DNA of 64,000 bases from Bradyrhizobium genosp. L (GCF_015624485.1 NZ_CP061378.1:3286001-3350000); one strand, 5' to 3'. Shown: positions 43,458-51,751, numbered from the stretch's first letter. Numbers and translations are program-made. Notes: generated from the sequence alone by a model not told the origin.

Positions 43458-44573
43458 GTGCGCTGGGCCTGGAGCAACATCCGCCAGCTGGTGCCGACCG
43501 TGAATGTCTGGCGCGGGGCCGGCCCGGCGTCGGTGCTGCCGCGCGCTGAGCGTGACATCGGCGCGTCGGCGTCGGTCACGATGGACGGCCGCCCTATGAC
43601 GTTCGCGCGGATGCTGGAGGAGACCTATGCCGACGGCATCGCCGTGCTGCATCGGGGCAAACTGATCTACGAGCGTTATTTCGGCGCGCTGAAGCCGCAC
43701 AAGCCGCATATCGCGATGTCGGTGACGAAGTCGTTCACCGGCACACTGGCGGGCATCCTGATCGCGGAGGGCAAGATTGATCCGCAGGCGCCGATCACCG
43801 ACTACGTGCCGGAGTTGAAGGCGAGCGCATTCGGCGATGCGCGCGTGCATGAGGCGATGGATATGACCACGGGCCTGCTCTACACCGAGGTCTACACCGA
43901 CAAGAATTCCGACGTGTGGGGCCTGCGCCGCGCCAACGGCATGGCGCCGATTCCGTCCGACTATCAGGGCGCCACCAATATCTTCGATTTCCTGGTGTCG
44001 CAGAAGAAGCAGGGCGAGCACGGCAAGGCGTTTGCCTACAAGACCGTCAATTCCGACGTACTGGCGTTCATCTGCCGGCGCGCCAGCGGCATGACGCTGG
44101 CGGACCTGCTGTCGGAACGGATCTGGGCGCCGATGGGTGCGGAGGAGGACGCGCATTATCACGTCGACCGCATCGGCACCGAGAGCGGCGGCGGCGGGCT
44201 CTCGACCACGCTGCGCGACCTCGCCCGCTTCGGCGAGACCATCCGCAACCACGGCCGCTTCAACGGCCGCCAGATCGTGCCGGTGGCCGTGGTCGAGGAC
44301 ATCGCGCGCGGCGGTGATCCTCAGAAGTTCAAGCCGGCCGGCTACGCCACCTTGCCCGGCGCGTCCTACCGCAATCAGTGGTGGGTGTCGCACAATGCCC
44401 ACGGCGCCTTCATGGCGCGCGGCGTGCACGGCCAGGGCATCTACATCGACCCGAAAGCCGAGATGGTGATCGCCCGCTACGCCTCGCACCCCGCCGCGGG
44501 AAATGCCGCGAACGATCCCGTGACGCTGCCGGCCTACATGGCGCTGGCAAAGGATTTGATGGCGGGAGGCTAA
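43458..44573 (+). CDS. Serine hydrolase, beta-lactamase (class C / 6-aminohexanoate-dimer hydrolase) family
   Basis: A protein of at least 371 residues. The catalytic S-x-x-K is SVTK (Ser88-Lys91), the Tyr motif is in AYKTVNSDVLA, and the third motif is RGVHGQGIYIDPKAE. It resembles NylB'-like esterases more than true beta-lactamases. The start is a problem. GTG 43458 is the only usual initiator before residue 42, has no Shine-Dalgarno site, and the frame is open back to the stop codon of the VOC gene. No signal peptide is visible with this start. An N-terminal part may be lost. Confidence 0.78.
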   Translation: MRWAWSNIRQLVPTVNVWRGAGPASVLPRAERDIGASASVTMDGRPMTFARMLEETYADGIAVLHRGKLIYERYFGALKPHKPHIAMSVTKSFTGTLAGILIAEGKIDPQAPITDYVPELKASAFGDARVHEAMDMTTGLLYTEVYTDKNSDVWGLRRANGMAPIPSDYQGATNIFDFLVSQKKQGEHGKAFAYKTVNSDVLAFICRRASGMTLADLLSERIWAPMGAEEDAHYHVDRIGTESGGGGLSTTLRDLARFGETIRNHGRFNGRQIVPVAVVEDIARGGDPQKFKPAGYATLPGASYRNQWWVSHNAHGAFMARGVHGQGIYIDPKAEMVIARYASHPAAGNAANDPVTLPAYMALAKDLMAGG

Positions 44574-44589
44574 ATTCGTCGGGAAGCAG

Positions 44590-44661
44590 CGTAACGCACC
44601 GAACTCTCCGCAACGACGGTCGCGGAGAATTGCGGTTGGCTGACCGCTCTATGGCGTTACG
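44590..44661. repeat. Intergenic inverted repeat between convergent genes
   Basis: CGTAACGC and GCGTTACG enclose an inner stem CTCCGC/GCGGAG. It lies exactly between the ends of the serine hydrolase gene and the next minus-strand gene and may end both transcripts. Confidence 0.55.
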
Positions 44662-44662
44662 T

Positions 44663-45106
44663 TTAGTCTTCGCTCCGCGACGGTCCCCATTTGAATGCAT
44701 CGTCTGGGCTGTCAAAGGCCCGGATGACGGGGGCCTCAAAACCAAGCACCTCATAGCAATAGTCGCTGCCGACAAAGCAGAAGTGCCGCGGCTTGCGACG
44801 GATTGGGTCGGCGTTGATATATGCCGACAGAAGCGCCGAAGTCCCGGCCTCCTTGATGTAAACGCCGCCGTCGTAGCTGCCCGATTCAGTGCCATGATTG
44901 GCGACGGAATGGATCATCTCGTCGTAGCCGGCATAGATTTGACAGGACATTTCGATTCCGTAGGCCCGACGTCCGTGGCGCGGCGGCACCACGATCAGGT
45001 AGAGCACGCCGCGCCAGAGACCTTGATCAAAGACGTAAGGCGGTCGTTCAATGCCGTCGATCATTGACGGGTATGGCTGCCATAAAAGCGTGGGATCGGG
45101 GAACAA
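44663..45106 (-). CDS. Hypothetical protein
   Basis: A 147-residue protein that I do not recognise. It is soluble, Tyr- and Gly-rich, with segments such as VLYLIVVPPRHGRRAYGIEM and FCFVGSDYCYEVLGFEAPVI. The TTG start at 45106 is chosen because GGAGGG lies 5 bp before it; an internal ATG at 45064 is an alternative. GC content is lower than in the neighbours, suggesting acquired DNA. It starts 28 bp downstream of the deformylase-like gene on the same strand, so the two could be one transcript. Confidence 0.6.
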   Translation of the reverse strand: MFPDPTLLWQPYPSMIDGIERPPYVFDQGLWRGVLYLIVVPPRHGRRAYGIEMSCQIYAGYDEMIHSVANHGTESGSYDGGVYIKEAGTSALLSAYINADPIRRKPRHFCFVGSDYCYEVLGFEAPVIRAFDSPDDAFKWGPSRSED

Positions 45107-45134
45107 GTCAGCCCTCCAAGTCAGTCAATTAGTG

Positions 45135-45632
45135 TCATCCGCGCGAGATCTTCTCGAACCGCTTGATCAGCCGCTCCCGCTTCAGGCGCGACAGCCGCCT
45201 GATCCAGAACATGCCGTCGAGCTGATCGATCTCGTGCTGGTGGCAGACCGCGCGCAGGCCGTCGGACGCCTCGGTCTGCATGTTGCCGTCGAGATCCTGA
45301 TAGCGGATGCGGACACGGGCGTGACGCTCGACATCGTCGGTGACGCCAGGCATCGAGACGCTGCCTTCCTTGTGCATGATCATCTCGGGCGAAGCCCGGA
45401 TGATCTCAGGATTGACATAGGTCCGCGGGCCGACGCTGGCGTCGAGGTCGAGCACCACCACCCGCAAGGACACGCCGATATGCGGCGCGGTGATGCCGAT
45501 GCCGGGCGCCGCGTGCATGGTCTCGAGCAGATCCCTCGCCAGCTCGCGCAGCGCGCCGTCGAACACGGTTACCGGTCCCGCCGGCAGCGCGAGGCGAGGG
45601 TCGGGGTAGCGGACAATCGGGCGGATGGTCAT
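45135..45632 (-). CDS. Peptide-deformylase-like protein lacking canonical metal ligands
   Basis: A 165-residue protein of clear deformylase fold and order. Motif 1 is GIGITAPHIG, where the usual Gln is replaced by His. Motif 2 is EGSVSMPG instead of EGCLS-PG, so the metal-binding Cys is Ser. Motif 3 is HEIDQLDG instead of HExDH, so the second His ligand is Gln. Two of three metal ligands are thus absent, and normal formyl-Met hydrolysis is doubtful. A true deformylase must be elsewhere in the genome. ATG 45632 is used; a GTG two codons upstream is possible. Confidence 0.85.
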   Translation of the reverse strand: MTIRPIVRYPDPRLALPAGPVTVFDGALRELARDLLETMHAAPGIGITAPHIGVSLRVVVLDLDASVGPRTYVNPEIIRASPEMIMHKEGSVSMPGVTDDVERHARVRIRYQDLDGNMQTEASDGLRAVCHQHEIDQLDGMFWIRRLSRLKRERLIKRFEKISRG

Positions 45633-45686
45633 GCGCACGTCTTAGGCCAGCGCGGGACGCCGGACAACACGCGCGTCTCGCACCGC

Positions 45687-46556
45687 TCAGAGACGCTTCT
45701 CGAAGAACAGGTCGGGGTAGGGGTCGTCGTTGAAGCGCGGGATCTCGGTCCAGCCGGTCCTGCGGTAGAGCTGGCCGGCTTCCGCCAGCGCGCTGTTGGT
45801 GTCGAGCCGCAGTAATACGATGCCGAGCTCGCGCGCGGCGTTCTCGGCCGCGTCCATCAGGCGGCGGCCGAGGCCGAGGCCGCGCGCGGCCGGCGCGACC
45901 CAGAGCCGCTTGATCTCCGCGAACGCGCTACCGCCTTTCAGTCCGACGCAGCCGAGCGGCAGGCCGTCCGACATCGCGACGATGAAGGTGCCGCGCGGGC
46001 GCACCATGTCCTTGGCATCGGGGTCGCGCGACAGCTTGACGTCGAAGCCCTGCTTGAAGCGCTGCGCGAGCTCGCCGTAGTACGCGGCGAGGCAGTAGCG
46101 CGCCTCGTCGCTGCGCGGGTCCATCTCATGCAAAACCGTGCCGTCGCGGCCGAGCGCCGAGGCGATCAGGTCCATCGCCGCCAGCAGCGCCTCGCGTTGC
46201 GCGTTGCGGGCGAGGAAGTCCTCGGCCTGCCGATTGGAGATCGCTTCATAGGCGTTGAATTCGCGCCGGCCGGCGGCCGTCAGCCGCGCAATGCGGCGGC
46301 GCGCATCGCTCTCATGCACCGTCGTCTCGATCACGCCTTCGTCCTCGAGGCTGCGCAACAGGCGGCTCATCAGCCCGGAATCGAGGCCGAGATAATCCCT
46401 GATGTCGCCGACATCAGCGCGGCCATGCCCGATCGCGTTCAGCACGCGCGCAGCGCCAAGCGGCCGGCCGCGCCCGAGAAACGAGGTATCGAGCGCGCCG
46501 ACGGCGGAGGTCACGGCGCGGTTGAAGCGGCGGACGCGGGAGACAGGGTCGAGCAT
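45687..46556 (-). CDS. MarR-type regulator fused to GNAT acetyltransferase
   Basis: A 289-residue two-domain protein. Residues ~1-140 are a MarR winged helix (DIRDYLGLDSGLMSRLLRSL, then VIETTVHESDARRRIARLT). Residues ~145-289 are a GNAT domain with acetyl-CoA loop VAPAARGLGLGRRLMDAAE and ending YRRTGWTEIPRFNDD. Such fusions are known; the substrate is not. ATG 46556 directly abuts a perfect 22-bp palindrome, so translation may be leaderless. A TTG at 46592 would place the palindrome inside the coding region. It is third in a MarR - DMT - MarR/GNAT series. Confidence 0.85.
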   Translation of the reverse strand: MLDPVSRVRRFNRAVTSAVGALDTSFLGRGRPLGAARVLNAIGHGRADVGDIRDYLGLDSGLMSRLLRSLEDEGVIETTVHESDARRRIARLTAAGRREFNAYEAISNRQAEDFLARNAQREALLAAMDLIASALGRDGTVLHEMDPRSDEARYCLAAYYGELAQRFKQGFDVKLSRDPDAKDMVRPRGTFIVAMSDGLPLGCVGLKGGSAFAEIKRLWVAPAARGLGLGRRLMDAAENAARELGIVLLRLDTNSALAEAGQLYRRTGWTEIPRFNDDPYPDLFFEKRL

Positions 46557-46578
46557 ATATCTGACTTTAGTCAGATAT
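46557..46578. promoter_or_regulatory. Perfect palindromic operator touching the MarR-GNAT start
   Basis: ATATCTGACT and AGTCAGATAT are exact 10-bp inverted arms around TT. The site ends directly at the start codon of the MarR-GNAT gene and lies 20 bp beyond the stop of the DMT gene. It is very likely the autoregulatory binding site and implies a promoter between the two genes. Confidence 0.8.
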
Positions 46579-46598
46579 CGGGTCTCCGTCAATCCGTG

Positions 46599-47456
46599 TC
46601 ACCGCGACAGCACCAGCAAATTGCCGGCCAGGATCGCGGCTGCGCCGGCGAGGACCGGCCAGCCGAGGCTGAGATGCTCGAACAGCGCCGACAGCACGAG
46701 CGCGACGAGCGGCACCAGCGCCAGCGTGTAGGCGGCGCGGCCGGGTCCGAGCCGGCGCACCAGCTCGAAATAGAGCATGAAGGTGATGCAGGACGCCGCG
46801 ACCGCCAGATAGAGGAAGCTCAGCACATAGGAGATGGAGAGGTCGGCCGCGAAAGGCGTGCCCGTCGCCACGGCCCAGAGCGCGCTCGCGGCGGCGCCGA
46901 CCAACGCGCCCCAGCCGAGCACGGTGACGACCGGCAATCCGGCGCGCTGGTTGCGCGCGCCGACCGTCGTTCCGGCGCCGGTCGCGACCGCGGCAACGAG
47001 CGCCCAGGCGAAGCCCGCAAGCGGAGCCGTTCCTGCCGCGGCTGCGCCGGGCACGAAGATGATGGCGAGGCCAAGGATGCCGCACAGCGCGCCCCACAGG
47101 AAACCTGCGGAGATCGGGACGCCGAGCGCGGCGCGCGCCATCAGCGCGGCGAACAGCGACGAGGTCGACAGCACCAGCGCGGCGAGGCCGCTCGGCATCC
47201 GCGCAGTCGCTTCATAGAAGGAGATGAAGGCGATGGCGAAGAACAGCAGGCCCTGCAACGCCACCGCGGCTCGGTGCTTGTGCGGGATCGCAAGCGGCAC
47301 GCCACGCAGCCGCGCATAGCCGAACAGGATGATGCCGGCGAGCGCCATGCGCAGCGCCACCGACCAGGGCGCGGGCGTCACGCCGGCCTGCATCGCGGTT
47401 GCCAGCGCACCGCCGCCCCACAGCAGTGCGGTCAGCGCGAACAGCGGCGCCGTCAT
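46599..47456 (-). CDS. EamA/DMT-family transporter
   Basis: A 285-residue membrane protein with about ten hydrophobic helices in two EamA repeats. The first opens LFALTALLWGGGALATAMQA; the repeat boundary carries GTAPLAGFAWALVAAVA. DMT proteins of this kind export amino acids, nucleobases or other small metabolites. Its ATG overlaps the stop of the upstream MarR gene by 4 bp (ATGA), so the two are translationally coupled and the MarR protein probably controls its expression. Confidence 0.85.
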   Translation of the reverse strand: MTAPLFALTALLWGGGALATAMQAGVTPAPWSVALRMALAGIILFGYARLRGVPLAIPHKHRAAVALQGLLFFAIAFISFYEATARMPSGLAALVLSTSSLFAALMARAALGVPISAGFLWGALCGILGLAIIFVPGAAAAGTAPLAGFAWALVAAVATGAGTTVGARNQRAGLPVVTVLGWGALVGAAASALWAVATGTPFAADLSISYVLSFLYLAVAASCITFMLYFELVRRLGPGRAAYTLALVPLVALVLSALFEHLSLGWPVLAGAAAILAGNLLVLSR

Positions 47457-47959
47457 GGGCCGTCGGCGTGCGCGAGCAGCGATCGCCAGCCGCCGGCATC
47501 GATCCGCGCGCTTTCCGCCTCGAGCTTGCCGACGGCGGAATCGAGCGCCGCGCGCTCCCCCTCCGACAGCCGCGCGAGCAGCCGGGCCTCGATCGCGCTG
47601 CCGAGCGCGGCGATCCGGTTGAAGGCGGCACGGCCGCTGCGGGTGATGCTGACGGCGGCAGTGCGGCGGTCGGTCTTGCCCGATCGCCTGATCGCAAAGC
47701 CGAGTTCGACGAGCTGGCCGATGCCGCGGCTTGTCGCGAACGGATCGAGCGCGCAGGCGCGGCCGATCTCGGACGCATTAGCGCCGTCGCGCTCGGCGAT
47801 GACGGCGAGGATGCGCCAGCCGGCCTGGCTCAGTCCGAATGTCTCGCCGTAGAAAGCTTCGAGCGGCCGCGCGATCTGTGCCGCGACCAGGAACAGCCGG
47901 TAGGGCAGCCAGGTGCTGAGTTTGAGACCGTCATCGGGCGCAGGCAAAGGACGTCGCAT
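47453..47959 (-). CDS. MarR-family transcriptional regulator
   Basis: A 168-residue protein. The winged HTH reads LAVIAERDGANASEIGRACA, then ATSRGIGQLVELGFAIRRSG and the wing KTDRRTAAVSIT with the conserved DRR. ATG 47959 (MRRPLPAPDDGLK) is preferred; a longer in-frame start upstream would run over the operator at 47982. It is the first gene of a MarR - DMT operon and presumably represses it. Confidence 0.85.
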   Translation of the reverse strand: MRRPLPAPDDGLKLSTWLPYRLFLVAAQIARPLEAFYGETFGLSQAGWRILAVIAERDGANASEIGRACALDPFATSRGIGQLVELGFAIRRSGKTDRRTAAVSITRSGRAAFNRIAALGSAIEARLLARLSEGERAALDSAVGKLEAESARIDAGGWRSLLAHADGP

Positions 47960-47981
47960 GGTCAGGAGGCTCGCACAAATA

Positions 47982-47996
47982 CTTGCAATATGCAAG
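47982..47996. promoter_or_regulatory. Palindromic operator candidate for the MarR-DMT operon
   Basis: CTTGCAATATGCAAG has perfect 6-bp arms around a 3-bp centre. It lies 23-37 bp upstream of the MarR start codon, where a repressor would block transcription. It differs from the palindrome at 46557, so the two MarR proteins should have separate sites. Confidence 0.65.
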
Positions 47997-48047
47997 CATA
48001 TCGCAAAGACATGCTGATGGAACGACGGCATGCGGAAAAATCCCGCC

Positions 48048-48059
48048 ACACTTGTCACT
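48048..48059 (+). promoter_or_regulatory. 12-bp box shared with the 57.28-kb locus
   Basis: ACACTTGTCACT occurs here, 115 bp upstream of the DUF899 gene, and again at 57276-57287 upstream of the HTH-regulator gene. Flanking bases are partly conserved. It may be a shared regulator or sigma-factor site; nothing more can be said from two copies. Confidence 0.3.
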
Positions 48060-48174
48060 CCCGACCTGCGCTGTTCCCGCGCCAAGCTGGGTCATGAGCA
48101 ACGACGAGCGCCTGGCGGCGATGGAACCGAGCCGAACGCCCAGAGTTCGTCCAAATTCGGAGATGGAGACCATC

Positions 48175-48966
48175 ATGACCAAATCACCCGAAACCGATCG
48201 CGCCGCCGCGATCGAGACGCCGCCGGTCGTCGCGGCGGAGGCCTGGGAGCAGGCGCGGCTGCAGCTGCTGGCGAAGGAGAAGGCGCAAATGCGGGCGCGC
48301 GATGCGCTCGCCGCCGAGCGGCGGCGGATGCCGTGGATGGCGGTCGAGAAGCCATATGTGTTCGAGGGCCCGAATGGCCGAGCGAGCCTGCACGACCTGT
48401 TCGAAGGGCGCCGACAGCTGATCGTCTATCGCGCCTTCTACGAGCCCGGCGTGTTCGGCTGGCCGGACCACGCCTGCCGCGGCTGCTCGCTCGGCGCCGA
48501 CCAGGTCAGCCATCTCTCGCATCTGAACCAGCGCGACACCACGCTGGTCTATGCCTCGCGCGCGCCGCAGGCCGACATCGCGCGGCTCAAGGCGCGGATG
48601 GGCTGGGTGATGCCCTGGTACACCATCACCGACAGCTTCGATGCCGATTTCGGCGTCGGCGAGTGGCACGGCCACAACGTGTTCTTCCGCGACGGCGACC
48701 GCATCTTCCGCACCTATCTCGTCAACAGCCGCGGCGACGAGGCGATGGGCACGGTGTGGAGCTATCTCGACATCACGCCGCTCGGCCGCCAGGAGGTCTG
48801 GGAGGACTCGCCGAAGGGCTATCCGCAGAGCCCGCCCTACAAATGGTGGAACTGGCACGACAATTACGAGGCCGAGGCCACGACGAACACGAAATGGGAC
48901 CAGGTGACCGACGCCGGCGTCAAGGCATTCCGCAAGATCGCCGAGGAAGAGCGCAAGGCGACCTGA
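48175..48966 (+). CDS. DUF899 family thioredoxin-like protein
   Basis: A 263-residue protein. The DUF899 signature FYEPGVFGWPDHACRGCSLG places a CxxC (CRGC) at the position of a thioredoxin active site, after a strand-helix start (RRRMPWMAVEKPYVFEGPNG). GWVMPWYTITDSFDADFG and KGYPQSPPYKWWNWHDNY are further family blocks. Function is unknown, although a redox role is likely. ATG 48175 has GGAGATGGAGACC before it. It carries the 12-bp box at 48048 in its upstream region. Confidence 0.85.
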   Translation: MTKSPETDRAAAIETPPVVAAEAWEQARLQLLAKEKAQMRARDALAAERRRMPWMAVEKPYVFEGPNGRASLHDLFEGRRQLIVYRAFYEPGVFGWPDHACRGCSLGADQVSHLSHLNQRDTTLVYASRAPQADIARLKARMGWVMPWYTITDSFDADFGVGEWHGHNVFFRDGDRIFRTYLVNSRGDEAMGTVWSYLDITPLGRQEVWEDSPKGYPQSPPYKWWNWHDNYEAEATTNTKWDQVTDAGVKAFRKIAEEERKAT

Positions 48967-49010
48967 GCAAGAGCCTTGTAACAGTGCAGGGAGGACGCGC
49001 GGCGTCCTCC

Positions 49011-49901
49011 CTAATCGCCCTTCGGCAGCGCCTTCAGCGCGGACAAGGTCTGCCGTAGCCCGCGGTCGAGGCGCTTGTCGCGGCGGATCACGACGGCGAG
49101 CCGTCGGTAGAGCCGTGGCGCCAGCGGGCGGACGACCAGGCCATGCTGCTTCGCGCGCGCCGGCACCGCCATGCCGGGCAGGATGGCGCAGCCGAGCCCG
49201 GCGCGCACCATCTCCTTGATCGCCTCGACGCTGCCGAGCGACATCAACGGCTTCAGCGAGACGCCGCCACGGGTCAGCCATTCGTCCGCGGTGCGCCGCG
49301 TGTTGCCGCCGGGCTCGAACAGCAGAACCGGCCTGGTCGCCAGCACCGAAGGCGTGATCCGCGCCGGCAGCTTCATGTCGTCGGGCGCGATCAGCATGAA
49401 CTCGTCGTTCAGCACCGGCGTGATCTCGAAGCTGCGCCCCGACACCGGCAGCGTGACGAGCCCGATGTCGATCGTGTTGTCCTCGACGGCCTTGGCGATG
49501 TCGGCGGTGTTGCCGGTCGTCACCGTGATCTCGAGCGAGGGCAGCGCTGTGCGCAGCGCGCGCAGGATCGGCGGCAGCAGGAAGATGCAGGCGGTGGCGC
49601 CGGTGCCGAGCCGGACGCGTCCCGCGGTTCCGCTGGACTGTTGCGTGACCGCCTCGACCGCCGAGGTCACGGCGGCGCTGATCTGCTCGGCATGCGCCAG
49701 CAGCGCGACGCCGGCGGCGGTCGGCCGTGCCTTGCGTCCGACCCGCTCGATCAGGGTTGCATTGAGGCTGCGCTCGAGCTGGCGCACCTGCAGGCTGACC
49801 GCGGGCTGGGTCAGCTGCAGCCGTTCGGCGGCCGCCGAGAAGCTGCCGCAGTCGATCACCTCGCGAAAGCTCTCGAGGTAGGCGAGGTTCAGGTTCTTCA
49901 T
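49011..49901 (-). CDS. LysR-family transcriptional regulator
   Basis: A 296-residue LTTR starting MKNLNLAYLESFREVIDCGS. The HTH FSAAAERLQLTQPAVSLQVRQLERSL is followed by the effector domain from about residue 90 (GRVRLGTGATACIFLLPP). The start at 49901 is preferred to one 14 codons upstream, because the palindrome at 49912-49928 would then fall in the leader rather than in the coding sequence. It is divergent from the PAT-type acetyltransferase and MFS genes and probably regulates them. Confidence 0.87.
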   Translation of the reverse strand: MKNLNLAYLESFREVIDCGSFSAAAERLQLTQPAVSLQVRQLERSLNATLIERVGRKARPTAAGVALLAHAEQISAAVTSAVEAVTQQSSGTAGRVRLGTGATACIFLLPPILRALRTALPSLEITVTTGNTADIAKAVEDNTIDIGLVTLPVSGRSFEITPVLNDEFMLIAPDDMKLPARITPSVLATRPVLLFEPGGNTRRTADEWLTRGGVSLKPLMSLGSVEAIKEMVRAGLGCAILPGMAVPARAKQHGLVVRPLAPRLYRRLAVVIRRDKRLDRGLRQTLSALKALPKGD

Positions 49902-49911
49902 CAAAGCTTCT

Positions 49912-49928
49912 CTTATGCTCCGCATAAG
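49912..49928. promoter_or_regulatory. LysR-type palindrome in divergent promoter
   Basis: CTTATGC-TCC-GCATAAG has perfect 7-bp arms and contains a T-N11-A core. It lies 10 bp upstream of the LysR start codon. A half-site CTTATA follows near 49943. This is the expected recognition site of the adjacent LysR protein. Confidence 0.7.
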
Positions 49929-50003
49929 CGGCAAAAGCTTCACTTATAGTACGCCGGCGTGCATGCTCGGGCAACATTCGATGGAATCGGGTAGAGAGGC
50001 AGG

Positions 50004-50561
50004 ATGGTGGCAGGCAACAACGGCGTCGTGGTGCGCGATGCCACGGACGCAGACATGGCGGAGGTGCAGCGGATCTACGCGCATCACGTGCTGCACGGGC
50101 TCGCAACCTTCGAAGAGGTCTCGCCGACCGTGGATGAGATGCGCCGGCGCCGCGACGCCGTGCTGGCAGCAGGGTTGCCTTATCTCGTCGCCGACATCGG
50201 CGGCCACGTGGCCGGCTATTGCTATGCGACGTCGTATCGGCCGCGGCCGGCCTATCGCCACACCATCGAGGACTCGGTCTACGTGTCGGAAGCGCTGCGC
50301 GGCCGCCGCATCGGCGTCGCCCTGCTGGAGAATTTGATCGCGCGCGCCGAGGCGGGGCCGTGGCGGCAGATGCTGGCTGTCATCGGCAACAGCGGCAACG
50401 CCGGCTCGATTGCGCTGCACCGTCGCATGGGGTTTCAGCCGGTGGGGACGTTGCGATCCGTCGGATTCAAGCTCGGGCAATGGGTCGACACCGTGCTGAT
50501 GCAGCGGCCACTGGGACCGGGCAACGCAGCGCTGCCGACGGACAAGGAACTGCCGCGGTGA
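50004..50561 (+). CDS. GNAT acetyltransferase, phosphinothricin acetyltransferase (PAT/Bar) type
   Basis: A 185-residue single-domain GNAT. VRDATDADMAEVQRIYAHHV starts the fold, ATFEEVSPTVDEM is the PAT-type loop, and YRHTIEDSVYVSEALRGRRIG leads into the acetyl-CoA loop. GFKLGQWVDTVLMQRPLG ends it. Enzymes of this group acetylate phosphinothricin or methionine sulfoximine/sulfone. The real substrate here is not known. Its stop overlaps the GTG of the MFS gene (GTGA). Confidence 0.86.
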   Translation: MVAGNNGVVVRDATDADMAEVQRIYAHHVLHGLATFEEVSPTVDEMRRRRDAVLAAGLPYLVADIGGHVAGYCYATSYRPRPAYRHTIEDSVYVSEALRGRRIGVALLENLIARAEAGPWRQMLAVIGNSGNAGSIALHRRMGFQPVGTLRSVGFKLGQWVDTVLMQRPLGPGNAALPTDKELPR

Positions 50562-51751
50562 TCGCACGCCGCGTCGTGGCCGCCGTTGGGCTCGGCCAAC
50601 TGATCTCCTGGGGCGCGACATATTATCTGATCGGCGGCTTCGGCGAGCAGATCGGCGCTGACCTCGGCTGGAGCCGCGACGTCGTCTATGGCGGCTTTGC
50701 CGCAGCCCTGCTGGTGATGGGCGTGACCTCCCCGCTGGCGGGCAGGTGGGTGGACCGTCGTGGCGGCCGCGAGGTCATGATCGTGGGCGCGGTGCTCAAT
50801 GCCGTCGGATGTGCGGGGCTCGCGATCGCGCATCACGTCGCGACTTACTACGCATGCTGGATCGTGCTCGGTCTCGGCATGCGGTTGACGCTGTATGACG
50901 CGGCCTTCGCAGCGCTGGCGCGGATCGCCGGACCGGAGGCGCGGCGCGCGATGTCCGGCATCACCTTGCTCGGTGGGCTCGCCGCTACCGTGTTCTGGCC
51001 GCTTGGCCATGTTCTCTCGGAGCAGTTCGGTTGGCGCGTCGCGCTGCTGGTCTATGCCGGTCTCGCGCTGCTGACGATCCCGTTCGATCTCCTCATTCCA
51101 GACCAACGGTTCGCCGGCGTGCCGCGTTCCGACGCGCCCGCGCGACGGCCGCCGCGCGCCATCGGTCGGCGGCAGCTTGCGATCGCAGGCGCGCTCTATG
51201 CCGTGATCATGACCGGCGCCAATTTCCTCAACGCCGGCATGTCCGCGCATATGATCGCGGTTCTCACCGGCCTCGGGCTGACGGCAACGGTCGCGGTATG
51301 GATCGCGACGCTGCGCGGCATCGGGCAATCCGCGGCGCGGCTCTGCGAGATTCTGTTCGGCGTCAGGCTCGATCCGCTCGCGCTCAATTTGATGGCGTGC
51401 CTGATCATGCCGCTGTCCTTCGTCGCCGGGCTATTCAGCGGAGCGTCAAAGGAGATGGGAATAGCGTTCGCGCTGCTCTACGGCGCCTGCAACGGCATCC
51501 TGACCATCACGAGGGGAACGCTGCCCTTGATCCTGTTCGATCCGCAGAACTATGGCACGCTGGTCGGCCGGCTGATCGTACCGAGCTTCATCCTGCCCGC
51601 GGCGGCGCCGCTGATCTACGCGATCGTCGTCGACCGCTACGGCAATGCCGCCGCGCTCTATTTGTCCACCGGCCTCGCCACCGTCACGCTGCTTGCAGCC
51701 GTGCTGCTGAAGCTGCTGTTTCCGCCGCGCGCCGACGCCGCGGGCCAATGA
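50558..51751 (+). CDS. MFS transporter
   Basis: A 397-residue 12-helix carrier. The start is VARR-like (GTG 50558, read M-I-A-R-R), overlapping the acetyltransferase stop by 4 bp. ISWGATYYLIGGFGEQIGAD (helix 1) and PLAGRWVDRRGGREVMIVG (motif A) are typical of the oxalate/formate-antiporter-like or monocarboxylate group. It probably exports the acetylated product or the toxic substrate of the upstream enzyme. Both genes should answer to the divergent LysR protein. Confidence 0.84.
   Translation: MIARRVVAAVGLGQLISWGATYYLIGGFGEQIGADLGWSRDVVYGGFAAALLVMGVTSPLAGRWVDRRGGREVMIVGAVLNAVGCAGLAIAHHVATYYACWIVLGLGMRLTLYDAAFAALARIAGPEARRAMSGITLLGGLAATVFWPLGHVLSEQFGWRVALLVYAGLALLTIPFDLLIPDQRFAGVPRSDAPARRPPRAIGRRQLAIAGALYAVIMTGANFLNAGMSAHMIAVLTGLGLTATVAVWIATLRGIGQSAARLCEILFGVRLDPLALNLMACLIMPLSFVAGLFSGASKEMGIAFALLYGACNGILTITRGTLPLILFDPQNYGTLVGRLIVPSFILPAAAPLIYAIVVDRYGNAAALYLSTGLATVTLLAAVLLKLLFPPRADAAGQ

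Noticed and set aside
43458..44573. True class C beta-lactamase
   Set aside because: S-x-x-K is present, but the Tyr and third motifs are of the esterase/NylB'-like type and there is no signal peptide for periplasmic export.
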